From contig CAWBPR010000013.1 of the NCBI GenBank assembly GCA_963790775.1, positions 124,001 to 188,000 on the forward strand: a stretch of 64,000 bases of DNA, given 5' to 3'. Positions 17,312-25,808 of the stretch are shown here, in pieces (position 1 is the stretch's first letter; the number at the start of each line of letters is the position of its first letter). The stretch comes from JASJBU01 sp963790775. Its GTDB lineage: Bacteria > Pseudomonadota > Gammaproteobacteria > Chromatiales > Chromatiaceae. The position numbers and the translations under genes are program-made. The notes under the pieces were generated by a model that was given only the letters and a program-made list of their open reading frames with translations, had not been told where the DNA came from and did not search any database.

Positions 17312-17599
17312 ATGAGCATGAAAGAGGCCTACGAGAAAAAACTACAGGCACAGCTTGATGAGTGGAAAGCGGAAATAGATAAACTCAAGGCGCAAGCGGA
17401 TAACGCGGAAGCTGACATACAACTTGAGTATTATAAAAAAATTGAGGAATTACGCTCCATGCAGGAGACAGCCAACGAAAAGCTCTCCGAGTTGCAAGCA
17501 GCAGGTGATGATGCCTGGGAAGACCTGAAGGTCGGCATTGAGGGTGCATGGGACAGCCTAGGCAACGCGATGAAGTCAGCTGCTTCCAGATTTAAATAA
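17312..17599 (+). CDS. Small coiled-coil protein
   Basis: A 95-residue, highly charged, almost fully helical protein: KEAYEKKLQAQLDEWKAEID, LKAQADNAEADIQLEYYKKI and EELRSMQETANEKLSELQ give continuous heptads. It ends in an amphipathic helix GAWDSLGNAMKSAASRF. It has no cysteine, signal peptide or membrane span. A strong AGGAGG (17299-17304) supports ATG 17312. This layout is like the small coiled-coil stress-response proteins annotated in many proteobacteria and cyanobacteria. The terminal amphipathic helix could touch membranes. Function unknown. Confidence 0.8.
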   Translation: MSMKEAYEKKLQAQLDEWKAEIDKLKAQADNAEADIQLEYYKKIEELRSMQETANEKLSELQAAGDDAWEDLKVGIEGAWDSLGNAMKSAASRFK

Positions 17600-17748
17600 A
17601 CAGACCTTGATTCATCCCAACCACCAAGACTCAAGCTAATACGCATACTTATTTTGGTCTTATGAAAGCGTGAAATTGAATCCGTCTTGGAGTCATAGTT
17701 ACATGCTTTTTCAATGGTTTTTTTTAACCCATTGCATATTATAATCTG

Positions 17749-19059
17749 ATGCTGCGACGACTAGCCTATCTGCGGGAACAACTCGATACCAGCATCTGGC
17801 TGATCCCAATGCTTATTTGTCTGAGCGGTGCGATACTCGCCTTCTTGATGCTGTGGCTGGATCGTCAGGTCCATGCCCTCGAGTTGGGACTGCAGATGTT
17901 CGCCATGCCGGTCGACTCCGCCCGCCAGGTCTTGAGTGTGATTGCGGCATCGGTGATCAGTGTCGGCGGGGTTTCCTTCTCGGTGACCATGGTGGCATTG
18001 ACTCTGACTTCCGGACAGTATGGTCCGAAGGTCCTGCGCCACTTTCTCGAAGACAACGACAGCAAGATCAGTCTCGGCCTGTTTTTCGGCACCTACGTCT
18101 ACTCCCTCATCGTGCTGACCGGTTATCTGGAATCCGACCAACCCCATCTTACGGTGCTGGGTGCGCTGCTGTTCGCCTTTGTCGCCTTGCTCGGATTTAT
18201 TCGTTTCATCCATCTGACGGCGACCGATCTGCAGGCGGATAAAATCATCCAGCGCATCGGCCGACAACTGTTGAGCGCCTTTGATAACCTGGTGAGTGAA
18301 GGCCAGTCCACCACACGGAGCAACGACAACCTGCCATGGCGGCGTGCCGCACGTCCATATCGACCGCATCTCATCGCCTCGTCAAAACAGGGTTACCTGC
18401 AGACGATCGACTACCCGGGCCTGGTCAACTGGTGCGTGGAAAACGACTGCACTCTGCAAGTGCGCCGCAGAGCCGGTGATTTCATTGTCGAGGGCATCTG
18501 TCTTTTCAAGGTCTTTGGTTGCCCAGCGGAACAGCTTGCGGATGCCGTGAATGAGCTTAACCGTCATGTTATCTGCGGACCGATAAGAACGCCGACGCAG
18601 GATCCGGAGTATCCCATCACCCAACTCAATCAACTGGCGGCACGTGCCCTTTCGCCGGGTATCAATGACCCGGGAACGGCCATCACCTGTATCGACTGGT
18701 TCAGCCTTTCCCTCGCGCAGATGATTGATCATGACTTGCCTGGGAGTGTGTTCCTCGACCAGGATGGAACCCCCCGGTTGCTGGCAAAGTATACCCATTT
18801 CCCTGGCATCATGAAGGCGATTTATGCACAGCTGCGGCAGTTCGCAAAGTCTGAAGTCTCCGTGACCGTCAGTCTTTTTGAATCGCTCTGTCGTCTTGCT
18901 GAATTGACGACACGCGCTGACCGATTGGCGATACTTACACTCCACGGTCGACTGCTCTGGGATGAGATCGTGAAAGAGGATCTGTCAAATTATGATGTTG
19001 CCGACTTGAAACAGCGCTACAAGAAACTTCTCGCGCTGACGCATCGATTTTCCTCATGA
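17749..19059 (+). CDS. DUF2254 membrane protein
   Basis: A 436-residue inner-membrane protein of the DUF2254 family. Four predicted membrane helices in the first ~150 residues: IWLIPMLICLSGAILAFLML, a segment around VLSVIAASVISVGGVSFSVT, GLFFGTYVYSLIVLTGYL and LTVLGALLFAFVALLGFIRF. Between them lies the conserved FSVTMVALTLTSGQYGPKVL. The cytoplasmic C-terminal ~280 residues include SPGINDPGTAITCIDWFS, another family signature. Function is unknown; the family is widespread in bacteria. It is probably monocistronic, with no close neighbour on either side. Confidence 0.9.
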   Translation: MLRRLAYLREQLDTSIWLIPMLICLSGAILAFLMLWLDRQVHALELGLQMFAMPVDSARQVLSVIAASVISVGGVSFSVTMVALTLTSGQYGPKVLRHFLEDNDSKISLGLFFGTYVYSLIVLTGYLESDQPHLTVLGALLFAFVALLGFIRFIHLTATDLQADKIIQRIGRQLLSAFDNLVSEGQSTTRSNDNLPWRRAARPYRPHLIASSKQGYLQTIDYPGLVNWCVENDCTLQVRRRAGDFIVEGICLFKVFGCPAEQLADAVNELNRHVICGPIRTPTQDPEYPITQLNQLAARALSPGINDPGTAITCIDWFSLSLAQMIDHDLPGSVFLDQDGTPRLLAKYTHFPGIMKAIYAQLRQFAKSEVSVTVSLFESLCRLAELTTRADRLAILTLHGRLLWDEIVKEDLSNYDVADLKQRYKKLLALTHRFSS

Positions 19060-19308
19060 CTCAGAGCGCTTATTCTGTATACCACCGGTTGCAATTGGTC
19101 AAGCTGATAATAATCTCTGTAAAAACATTTGGAATGGCATAGCGCAGTAATAGGGAACCACACGATTCAATCCGCGTATAACGCCGCCTGGAAAGGTCTT
19201 ACATTTCATATTTCAGTAGTAGAAACGGATAAACTCACGTTTTTAATAGCAGGTTAATATATCTGTGAGATACAGGCTTATAAGAACATTCAATACTTAG
19301 GAGAGAGT

Positions 19309-19836
19309 GTGAGTCAAATCAAATGCCCAGACTGTGATCACGATGTTTCAAATGAAGCTCCGTCATGCATCTATTGCGGCCACCCAATCAAAGCAGTTTT
19401 CCGAAAAAGGTCTTCATTGAACAATGGATGGACCGCCGTTACAAAATCCAGGACACCTATCAATGTCTTTGCTCTGGCAATGATGGCCTGCGCCGCAATT
19501 CTGGGTGGAAGTTCAACGCAAATTGATAATGTCTGCAATTTGACTGCTTTCACTTACACCCTGCATATTTTTCTTGCGCTCTGCGGTATGTTTTTCGCAA
19601 CGATTCTCTTTTCCCGAAAGGGGATATACCACCCGGAGGATTTAGCCAAAGCAAAGCAAGCTGGTTTAGATGACTTGGGCCATGATAAGCCTTTTGTTGC
19701 AGCTATTTTGATTTGCCTGATGGTTGCCGGTTACCAAGTGTTAAATAGTATGAAGCAAGATAAAATATTACAGACCGAATGTATTAATCTATCAGAGAAA
19801 CCCGAGAAAATGGAGAATGAATCCAATTCAAATTAA
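19309..19836 (+). CDS. Zinc-ribbon membrane protein
   Basis: A 175-residue protein starting at GTG 19309 (AGGAGAG upstream). The N-terminus is a zinc ribbon with two CxxC knuckles, CPDCDHDV and CIYCGHP. Three membrane helices follow: NVFALAMMACAAILGG, FTYTLHIFLALCGMFFATIL and FVAAILICLMVAGYQVL. The C-terminal tail is charged (LSEKPEKMENES). The fold resembles zinc-ribbon-anchored membrane proteins of unknown role, possibly sensors. Low GC and divergence from neighbours suggest acquired DNA near the IS element. No specific function can be assigned. Confidence 0.75.
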   Translation: MSQIKCPDCDHDVSNEAPSCIYCGHPIKAVFRKRSSLNNGWTAVTKSRTPINVFALAMMACAAILGGSSTQIDNVCNLTAFTYTLHIFLALCGMFFATILFSRKGIYHPEDLAKAKQAGLDDLGHDKPFVAAILICLMVAGYQVLNSMKQDKILQTECINLSEKPEKMENESNSN

Positions 19837-20028
19837 GATTTATTCAAAAGGTACTGAAGCACTCCGAGCTAAAGGGACCGTGTTCGAATTATTATGGAGT
19901 CATCAGGGCCCGCGATTCACTGAAAAATCAGTTAGCGTGCCCCTTGGCTTAAAATAAATTCTGCTTGTTGAAATCTCTTCCAAAACTTAACATCAGTTTG
20001 GATTTTATGGTGCTCGAGGAATAATAAT

Positions 20029-20614
20029 ATGCCTGAAAAACTAACAGCTTTTAGTCTACCTTACCTGGAACTCTCACAGGACTTGCTGCAGTTATCACAG
20101 CAATTACTGGTTTCTATCTTGCGATCAAGGACGACACATCAAAAGTATCGCAAGCAACCAACCAGATCAATTCTAGTACATCAATCCAGGAGATCGGTGA
20201 GCCTGCTGTTCAGCCAACCACAAGATCATCCTCACCAAACAGTAAATGCTGCTTTTCAGCCCTCTGCCACTCATGTAGCTCCACGGCTTGAACAAACAGT
20301 GGTGGTTAAACCACCTTTTTCCCGAGACGAGCCCCTTGTTGGACTGCACGCAATTTCCTGCGGTTAACACGATTGAGAGTCTAATGAGCTGGTCTGATTA
20401 TTATCACAAACAGATTTTCACTGCCAACGGCAGTAAGAGCTGCGCATTGGACCCCTGCAATCACGCGATAGATTATCGTGGCCTGGCGCATTGTAAATCA
20501 CCAGAAGACACCAAGGTACGGCTGGCATGTCTCGAAACCCTGACTTTATGCCGTATTGCAGGGATTGAGTGGGAAGAGATACCACATACAACCATCATAG
20601 GTAACGAAAAATAG
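20029..20614 (+). pseudogene. Multiply frameshifted gene for a small membrane-anchored protein
   Basis: Three reading frames contribute successive protein-like pieces. The first is MPEKLTAFSL from ATG 20029. The second, from about 20067, is GTLTGLAAVITAITGFYLAI (a membrane anchor), then KDDTSKVSQATNQINSSTS and IQEIGEPAVQP, ending at TGA 20289. The third, about 20320-20614, is ETSPLLDCTQFPAVNTIE, SWSDYYHKQIFTANG, ALDPCNHAIDYRGLAHC and LETLTLCRIAGIEW. Together they suggest one ancestral gene of about 190 residues, an N-terminal membrane helix plus a Cys-rich soluble domain, broken by at least two frameshifts. I do not recognise the family. It adjoins the IS4-type element. The intact piece from ATG 20384 could still be expressed. 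Confidence 0.55.
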
Positions 20615-20633
20615 CGAGTTACGAGTTAAAGGG

Positions 20634-22145
20634 CAATGGCACTTACTTAACCATTCGGTAAGTGGCCGAGTTCAAGAATTTGTTGTCGCGCAAGCTCCGT
20701 CGGCACTTTCAGCCAAGGGTATGGTTTGGGCCGTCGCTTGCGAGCGCGTGGTTCAACGCGCCCGGGCCGGTTCCCGACCCTGACCTGGGCGATGAGTTGC
20801 AACAAGCTGTCTCGCTGCCAATCCTGCCTCCGACCTAAATGCAACAATGTCCGCTGTGTCCAAATCTGCAGGGTATGCTTAACGCTGAGGTCGCGAGGTT
20901 GGACTCCCGACTCGAGAGCGGCCTGAGCCATCAACAGACGCATCAGATTGTAGGCCAACAGATTGACCCAGAGTTCCTTCTCGACCATCTGGGGAGTGAG
21001 GCACCTGAGTACCTCCATACTAAGCGTCGCCTTGATGTTTCTGAAGTCCAGCTCAACATGCCAGCGTTGCACATACAGGTCCGACAAGTCATTTTTGCTA
21101 GTCTTTCGTGGGTCGAGCATCGTCGTCACCAGCATGCGCTTTTCTACCTTAAACTCCCGCACAGTAAGCTCGGCTGGAAATGCATCGCACTGTGTCGCGC
21201 GTCATCCAGTCCGGGCGCCCCGGCTTCGGCCAGTATACGATATGATCTCGTAGCACCGAGCCGGCGACCACGGCGAAAGTCAGTGATCCGCGAACCCTGT
21301 TGTTCCAGCAGCACATCAACCTCAGCTGCTTGCATTGTTGCGATCAGCCAGTAGCTGCAGTACAGCGCATCGGCCATCATGACATCACCCGCACAGAAGG
21401 CGCCCAGTAACTCTCGTAAAAGGCCGTGTTCGCTATGTCCCTTTCCCGAAAATGCCCCGATCGCCGAATCAATCACCGCACCGGTGGAGAAACAAATGAC
21501 CCCGACCAGTCGGGCCAGCTGAAAACCCACCCCAGGTGCCTGACTGCTTGGCTGAGGATACCTTGCCTGGTTCTGCGGCGTGTCCGGCATCGAGATACCG
21601 CTACCATCAACCAGCTTTACCGTGCGACCACGCCAGCGCCAACCGGTATGGGCCTCGGCACACAACAAACTACCCGTCTCGCACGTCAGCGCCGTCACCA
21701 TCTCAGTCGGCAACCGCTGGCGCGCCCGGCAGTATGCCCCGGTGCGAATGCTCTGTGGACTGAATCCCTCTACCGCGCGCTGGGCCGCCCAGCCATTGAC
21801 CGCTCTTTGACAAGAGCCATCCTCCGCCAGTGCCTGCTTGATAAATATCGATAATGTGACCTTAGGCGGATACAGCCGTTCTCGGTGCTCCGGTAGAACC
21901 GTCTCAGTCAGTTCCAGAAGCAGCGGACCCGTGATTACGTTGAAAAAGTCCACCGTACTGTTCTGACGGATCCTCCGACGGATACTCTCTTGATGTCGCA
22001 TTACTCTTAAGCACGGCTGGCCTCGGCGTTGGTGGAATGTATGTTTGGTCCACAAACATCCTACCAGTTCAGGTCAGCCTTCTTCGTTCTTTCAGAGAGT
22101 TATCGCGGTTTGAAGGTATTCCATTCGCTTATATAAGTGCCATTG
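20634..22145 (-). mobile_element. IS4-type insertion sequence, about 1.5 kb
   Basis: Terminal inverted repeats CAATGGCACTTA (20634-20645) and its exact complement TAAGTGCCATTG (22134-22145) enclose a single transposase region on the minus strand. Neighbouring bases inside the ends also partly match. I cannot find a target-site duplication at these borders, so either the true ends differ by a few bases or the flanks have diverged. The right end lies 45 bp from the 3' end of the isoaspartyl peptidase gene. Confidence 0.8.
20647..22055 (-). pseudogene. IS4-family transposase, frameshifted
   Basis: DDE transposase in two frames. The upstream part (22055-21144; likely start ATG 22001, MRHQESIRRRIRQNS) holds the first two acidic positions in VKLVDGSGISMPD and VMMADALYCSYWL. 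The downstream part (to 20647) carries the IS4 Y-R-E-K signature, YVQRWHVELDFRNIKATLSM, with the third catalytic residue (Glu). The frames join near 21195-21205: reading GAPGLDDA then TQCDAFPAELTVREFKVEKR requires removal of two bases from the run GCGCG, so a CG-dinucleotide duplication is the simplest cause. The restored protein would be about 460 residues. As read, it is inactive unless frameshifting occurs. Confidence 0.85.
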
Positions 22146-22189
22146 GCTCTAGGGAAATTGATGTCCAACCTGAAAATGGCTGGTTAGAG

Positions 22190-23125
22190 TCAGAAACGGG
22201 CGTTTGTCTCACCGCCTTTTTCTATCCAGCCATGAATCATCTTTTTAGTGGTGAAATCAGCGGCGCAGCTGCCGTATCTGTCGACGACGATTACCCCGCC
22301 TCGCCCGTTGACCTTTCGCGTCAGATAGTCGATGCCGTATTTAACTGCATCATGCGCCTCGCCTCCAAGCATCTCCATCGCATCGGAGATGGTCTTCGCC
22401 AGGACGGTGCGCATGAAGTCTTCGCCGAAGCCGGTGGCGGATACCGCACAGGTCTCATTGTCTGCATAGACGCCTGCTCCTACGATTGGGGAGTCTCCGA
22501 TGCGCCCCATACGTTTGTTGACAATGCCGCCGGTGGAGGTGGCTGCCGCCAGATTGCCCTGTATGTCACGGGCGACTGCGCCAATGGTGCCGTACTTCTG
22601 ATCTTCCATGTCTGTTTCATCATCATCGTGGTCGAGCATGATGCGGTGTTGCAGGCGGGCTTTTTCCAGTTGTTCGATGCGGTCAGTGGTGAAGAAATAG
22701 TGGTCGGGGGTGAATTTCATTCCACAGTGCAGTGCGAAGTGCATCGCGCCTTCACTGATCAACATGACATGTTCACTCTCAGCCATTACCAGGCGCGCCA
22801 GTTGAATGGGGTTGGCGATGTTACTCACCGCCGCGACGGCTCCGGCGGAGAGATCCCTGCCATCCATGATGGCGGCGTCCATTTCGACTTTGCCATTTTC
22901 ATTCAGCACTGAACCGCAGCCGGCATTGAACACCGGATCGTCTTCCAGCAGCGAGGCGCAGGTTTCGACTGCTTCGAGCGCGCTCCCGCCGAGGGAAAGG
23001 ATATTTCTGCCATGTTCGAGAACGCTGCGGATGCTTTCCAGATAGCGTAGTGCTGTTTTGTTGTCCTTTACATTATCGAGTGCTCCTGCGCCGCCATGGA
23101 CCATGAGAGAAAAAGTATCTTCCAT
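22190..23125 (-). CDS. Isoaspartyl peptidase / L-asparaginase (Ntn-hydrolase type)
   Basis: An N-terminal-nucleophile hydrolase of 311 residues, related to IaaA/EcAIII. It cuts beta-aspartyl dipeptides and often asparagine, after self-cleavage. The N-terminal motif is LMVHGGAGA. The autocleavage and nucleophile site is YGTIGAVARD, whose Thr becomes the new N-terminus. Substrate-binding parts are STGGIVNKRMGRIGDSPIVG and SATGFGEDFMRT. The linker before the nucleophile is acidic (LDHDDDETDMEDQK), consistent with a disordered pre-cleavage segment. The downstream end abuts the IS4-type element. It lies 36 bp after the ATP-grasp gene on the same strand, so the two are probably one transcript and may act on the same amide or isopeptide. 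Confidence 0.92.
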   Translation of the reverse strand: MEDTFSLMVHGGAGALDNVKDNKTALRYLESIRSVLEHGRNILSLGGSALEAVETCASLLEDDPVFNAGCGSVLNENGKVEMDAAIMDGRDLSAGAVAAVSNIANPIQLARLVMAESEHVMLISEGAMHFALHCGMKFTPDHYFFTTDRIEQLEKARLQHRIMLDHDDDETDMEDQKYGTIGAVARDIQGNLAAATSTGGIVNKRMGRIGDSPIVGAGVYADNETCAVSATGFGEDFMRTVLAKTISDAMEMLGGEAHDAVKYGIDYLTRKVNGRGGVIVVDRYGSCAADFTTKKMIHGWIEKGGETNARF

Positions 23126-23161
23126 TCGCTGCCTTTGTGAACTGCTTTGGGAGCATCAACG

Positions 23162-24319
23162 TTACCAGAGACGCTTGTGCAACTCTAGCTCGAGTTTTTT
23201 ACGGGTAAGGACTGAACCTGCCAGCATGACCATGACCTTGCCTACCTGGATCGGACCCCAATTGACAATGATGACGCCTTCACCGCTGCTGCTGCTGTAT
23301 TCCAACCCCTTTAGATTGATATCAGAAAGGGATTTATGCCAAGTCTTGAAATTGCACGCTTCCCATTCTGGTATGTCCAGTTTCAGCGCGATGGCTGTGG
23401 GGTAGGATGCGCCATTGAAGCGTGGATTACATTCGATGGCAAGATACCTCTTACCGGCCTTTTCTTCGACCACAGCAACATCAAAAGCGAAGATTTCCTT
23501 GAATTCACGTTCTGCTATCCATTCCGCCATGGGTTCAACCATGTCCCAGGGTGCGGCTCTGGCAGGATAGAGATTGCCCTGATGTGCCGGGCCATCTAGA
23601 ATCTGCTCAGTCGTTAAGAGGCGTCTGTAATGCCCGTTACCCGCTTCATACTGCATATTCAGAAAACAGTCTGTATTAACTTCCTCCTGAACCTGCACCG
23701 GGGTGGAAGGATCAAATGTGTCTACCGCAAGACTGAACTCAGCCATGCTTCCACAACGGTGTATTCCCACCCCCGACACTGAAATGGCGGCCTTTAGATA
23801 ACAGGGAAAGCCAAACGCTTCGATAGTCTCTTCTTCTATCTCATCGACACGCTCGAAACACAATGTTTTAGGAATAGGGACGCCAAGGCTTTCAGCCAGT
23901 TTGACGAAATTGTTTTTTGAATTGATATAGTTTACGACCCTCGACCATTCATTGTTTTGGTGTGCGAGGTTTTCCTGATCCCCAAAAAAGAAGACGGAAG
24001 GTTGATAATCCTGATTGAGACTGAATTGCTCCAGGTCGGTGTTCCAGATGACATCTGTTGCGTGCTCCAATCCTATGCGGGCATAGTGATCACAGATGTG
24101 CTTCCATTCAGTCTGCAGTGCTGGATGCAACTGGATGACATCACCAGGGTTTGTCATGCATAACGCCCGCGCTGAGTAGAGGTGATTGCCATCAACTCCC
24201 TCTGCCGTGCAGTGCATGATGTCGTGATTGTATATCCGGTGGACAGGGAAACTATCAGATGCGCCCGAGGCTGAGTTTATGACTCCACGCAGGAAGGGTT
24301 GGTTTGCTTTGACTCCCAT
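23162..24319 (-). CDS. ATP-grasp family ligase, substrate unknown
   Basis: A 385-residue ATP-grasp protein. The N-terminal domain (VHRIYNHDIMHCTAEGVDG, then a stretch to SVFFFGDQENLAHQ) precedes the ATP-grasp region: NFVKLAESLGVPIPKTLCF, the nucleotide-binding lysine in FPCYLKAAISVSGVGIHRC, VQVQEEVNTDCF and the metal-binding end YLAIECNPRFNGASYPTAIA. The family joins a carboxylate to an amine or thiol via an acyl-phosphate. I cannot name the substrate. It has no cyanophycin synthetase or glutathione synthetase extension. Because isoaspartyl peptidases also degrade cyanophycin-derived beta-Asp-Arg, a peptide-forming or amide-forming role is plausible. The start is ATG 24319. Confidence 0.85.
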   Translation of the reverse strand: MGVKANQPFLRGVINSASGASDSFPVHRIYNHDIMHCTAEGVDGNHLYSARALCMTNPGDVIQLHPALQTEWKHICDHYARIGLEHATDVIWNTDLEQFSLNQDYQPSVFFFGDQENLAHQNNEWSRVVNYINSKNNFVKLAESLGVPIPKTLCFERVDEIEEETIEAFGFPCYLKAAISVSGVGIHRCGSMAEFSLAVDTFDPSTPVQVQEEVNTDCFLNMQYEAGNGHYRRLLTTEQILDGPAHQGNLYPARAAPWDMVEPMAEWIAEREFKEIFAFDVAVVEEKAGKRYLAIECNPRFNGASYPTAIALKLDIPEWEACNFKTWHKSLSDINLKGLEYSSSSGEGVIIVNWGPIQVGKVMVMLAGSVLTRKKLELELHKRLW

Positions 24320-24713
24320 AATGAACTCCAGATGATGGCTCAGTAAGAATTTGGTTCTTTTTACAACGCAAGAAACAAGCCATAAAGATGTTCGACAGGG
24401 AATCCAGGTATGTAGTACCGTATTCTCAATACAAACAGATATTTAAAATTTAAAAATATTTCAGTTAGATAGGGTATCTGATTTGGATTGCTGAACCTTC
24501 CGGCATGGGATAAGAAGTGGGATGCCGGAGCAGCCATGAGTTATTTTGGCGAGTCCTTTAATGGTGCGTGTGTCAGTCGACTTAAATAAAATGCATAATT
24601 ATGGTGCGGTAATAAGTTTACTGCTAAACGCTTTCCCATCATCAGAAACCTTTTTTTGCTGGATCGAATTGAAGCAGCGGGGGTATCCCCTTGACTGTGT
24701 CTGGTGGTGTATA
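24320..24713. other. Intergenic region with an 8-bp hairpin
   Basis: The spacer between the amidohydrolase gene and the ATP-grasp gene (both minus). TCCGGCAT (24499-24506) pairs perfectly with ATGCCGGA (24522-24529) around a 15-nt loop. There is no T-tract on either side, so termination is uncertain. I see no gene. Confidence 0.5.
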
Positions 24714-25274
24714 TCACCTTTGAAGAATACCGGGATAGTCTTCCAGGTTGAACACGAGGCTGTGATCATTGAGTTGCTTGTTCATGTCACAGTAATCGCT
24801 CAAGGGAATAGGCTGGTGTGAGCTGTCAGGTCGAATTACTGGATGATCAGGGGATTTATGAAATCTTGCATCCATGTGTGAGCGATCAGAATAAAAATGT
24901 TCGAGATATTCGGCGGCGGGTATCTGTCGGATCATAGTGCGATAGATTTCAGGCAGCCTGTGCTGGTATGGAAAGGTTTGACTGAAATAGGTCGATATAT
25001 CTGAGGGGAAAGGGAGGCGGCTATCAAAGTCGTAGATCCAGTCAGCAGCTTGTTGATGAACCTGTAAGACCACATGGTAGTCCCAGATGATGAAATGCCC
25101 CTGCTTTGCAGCTTGTTGTTTGAAAAGCATGATTGATTTATGCAGGTTGGAAAAATAGAGTACGAACATCTGATTGCCCGCTACTCCTTCATCAAACAGC
25201 TTTTTTGCAAAAAGCCAGATATTTTCTTCGCAGAAGAAAGGCGTGTAATCAGAACTCCTCTGTCGGTCAGACAT
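24714..25274 (-). CDS. Protein N-terminal glutamine amidohydrolase (NTAQ1 family)
   Basis: A 186-residue homologue of eukaryotic NTAQ1 (WDYHV motif protein), which deamidates N-terminal Gln to Glu in the Arg/N-degron pathway. The match covers the whole length: FFCEENIWLFAKKL, a KQQA block, IIWDYHVVL, IYDFDSRLPFP and SDRSHMDARF. By alignment to human NTAQ1, Cys15, His67 and Asp82 correspond to the catalytic Cys28, His81 and Asp97, and all are present. It has no signal peptide, so it acts in the cytoplasm. No strong Shine-Dalgarno precedes ATG 25274. It lies 394 bp upstream of the ATP-grasp and isoaspartyl peptidase genes, all minus strand. In bacteria the substrate could be a protein N-terminus or a peptide product. 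Confidence 0.85.
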   Translation of the reverse strand: MSDRQRSSDYTPFFCEENIWLFAKKLFDEGVAGNQMFVLYFSNLHKSIMLFKQQAAKQGHFIIWDYHVVLQVHQQAADWIYDFDSRLPFPSDISTYFSQTFPYQHRLPEIYRTMIRQIPAAEYLEHFYSDRSHMDARFHKSPDHPVIRPDSSHQPIPLSDYCDMNKQLNDHSLVFNLEDYPGILQR

Positions 25275-25808
25275 TCGGGTTTCGTATACAGGAAGGATTG
25301 TAACAGGACCAGCATGTCTTCATCGCTATCTCCTCCAAGCGATTTATGCACTCAGGGAGCTGTACCATATTATCGATATTATTAAAGATCAATTGCGGAA
25401 ACCATCAATACTTCCTTAGCCATTCATGAGTTTGAATAATTGCAAATCAGTAAACAGATGTGCAATCTCATATCGGCTCGCATCATCAAAAATGCTGGTT
25501 ATTTACTGTTATCAACTTTTTAAGTGAACCGTTCACTGAAAAATATTGATCAGAAATCATCAAGGTTATTCACCTTAAATTAAATATTCATCTCAGAATA
25601 CCTTGCATTGTTCTGGTCCACACATTCGTCCATAGCTATTCATTGCACAATAATTGGGCGATGTGGTTGTCTGTTTCAGTACATAAGGCTTACCTGTATA
25701 GAGTGCAAAAAATCATTGATAACATGAGGATAGCCCACGGTTAATTAGTTTGGCACGTTAGATGCTAATCCAGTAAATGTTTGGTTTTAGATACTGGATG
25801 CATTTCAA
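25275..25808. other. Divergent intergenic region, 534 bp
   Basis: AT-rich spacer between the divergent NTAQ1-like (minus) and FAD oxidoreductase (plus) genes. It contains a 15-bp palindrome at 25523-25537, listed separately, and no supported gene. Confidence 0.6.
25523..25537. promoter_or_regulatory. Perfect 7-1-7 palindrome, possible repressor operator
   Basis: AGTGAAC C GTTCACT is a perfect dyad in the intergenic region between divergently transcribed genes, about 250 bp from each start. The core TGAACCGTTCA resembles operators of TetR-type repressors. No regulator gene lies next to it, so the protein that binds is unknown. Confidence 0.4.

Noticed and set aside
17089..17358. 89-codon frame overlapping the coiled-coil gene start
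   Set aside because: Its end lies in the coiled-coil gene in another frame, and the AT-rich first half looks like promoter DNA.
25546..25563. FNR/Anr-like TTGAT...ATCA site
   Set aside because: Half-sites are 5 bp apart rather than the required 4 and the second half is imperfect.
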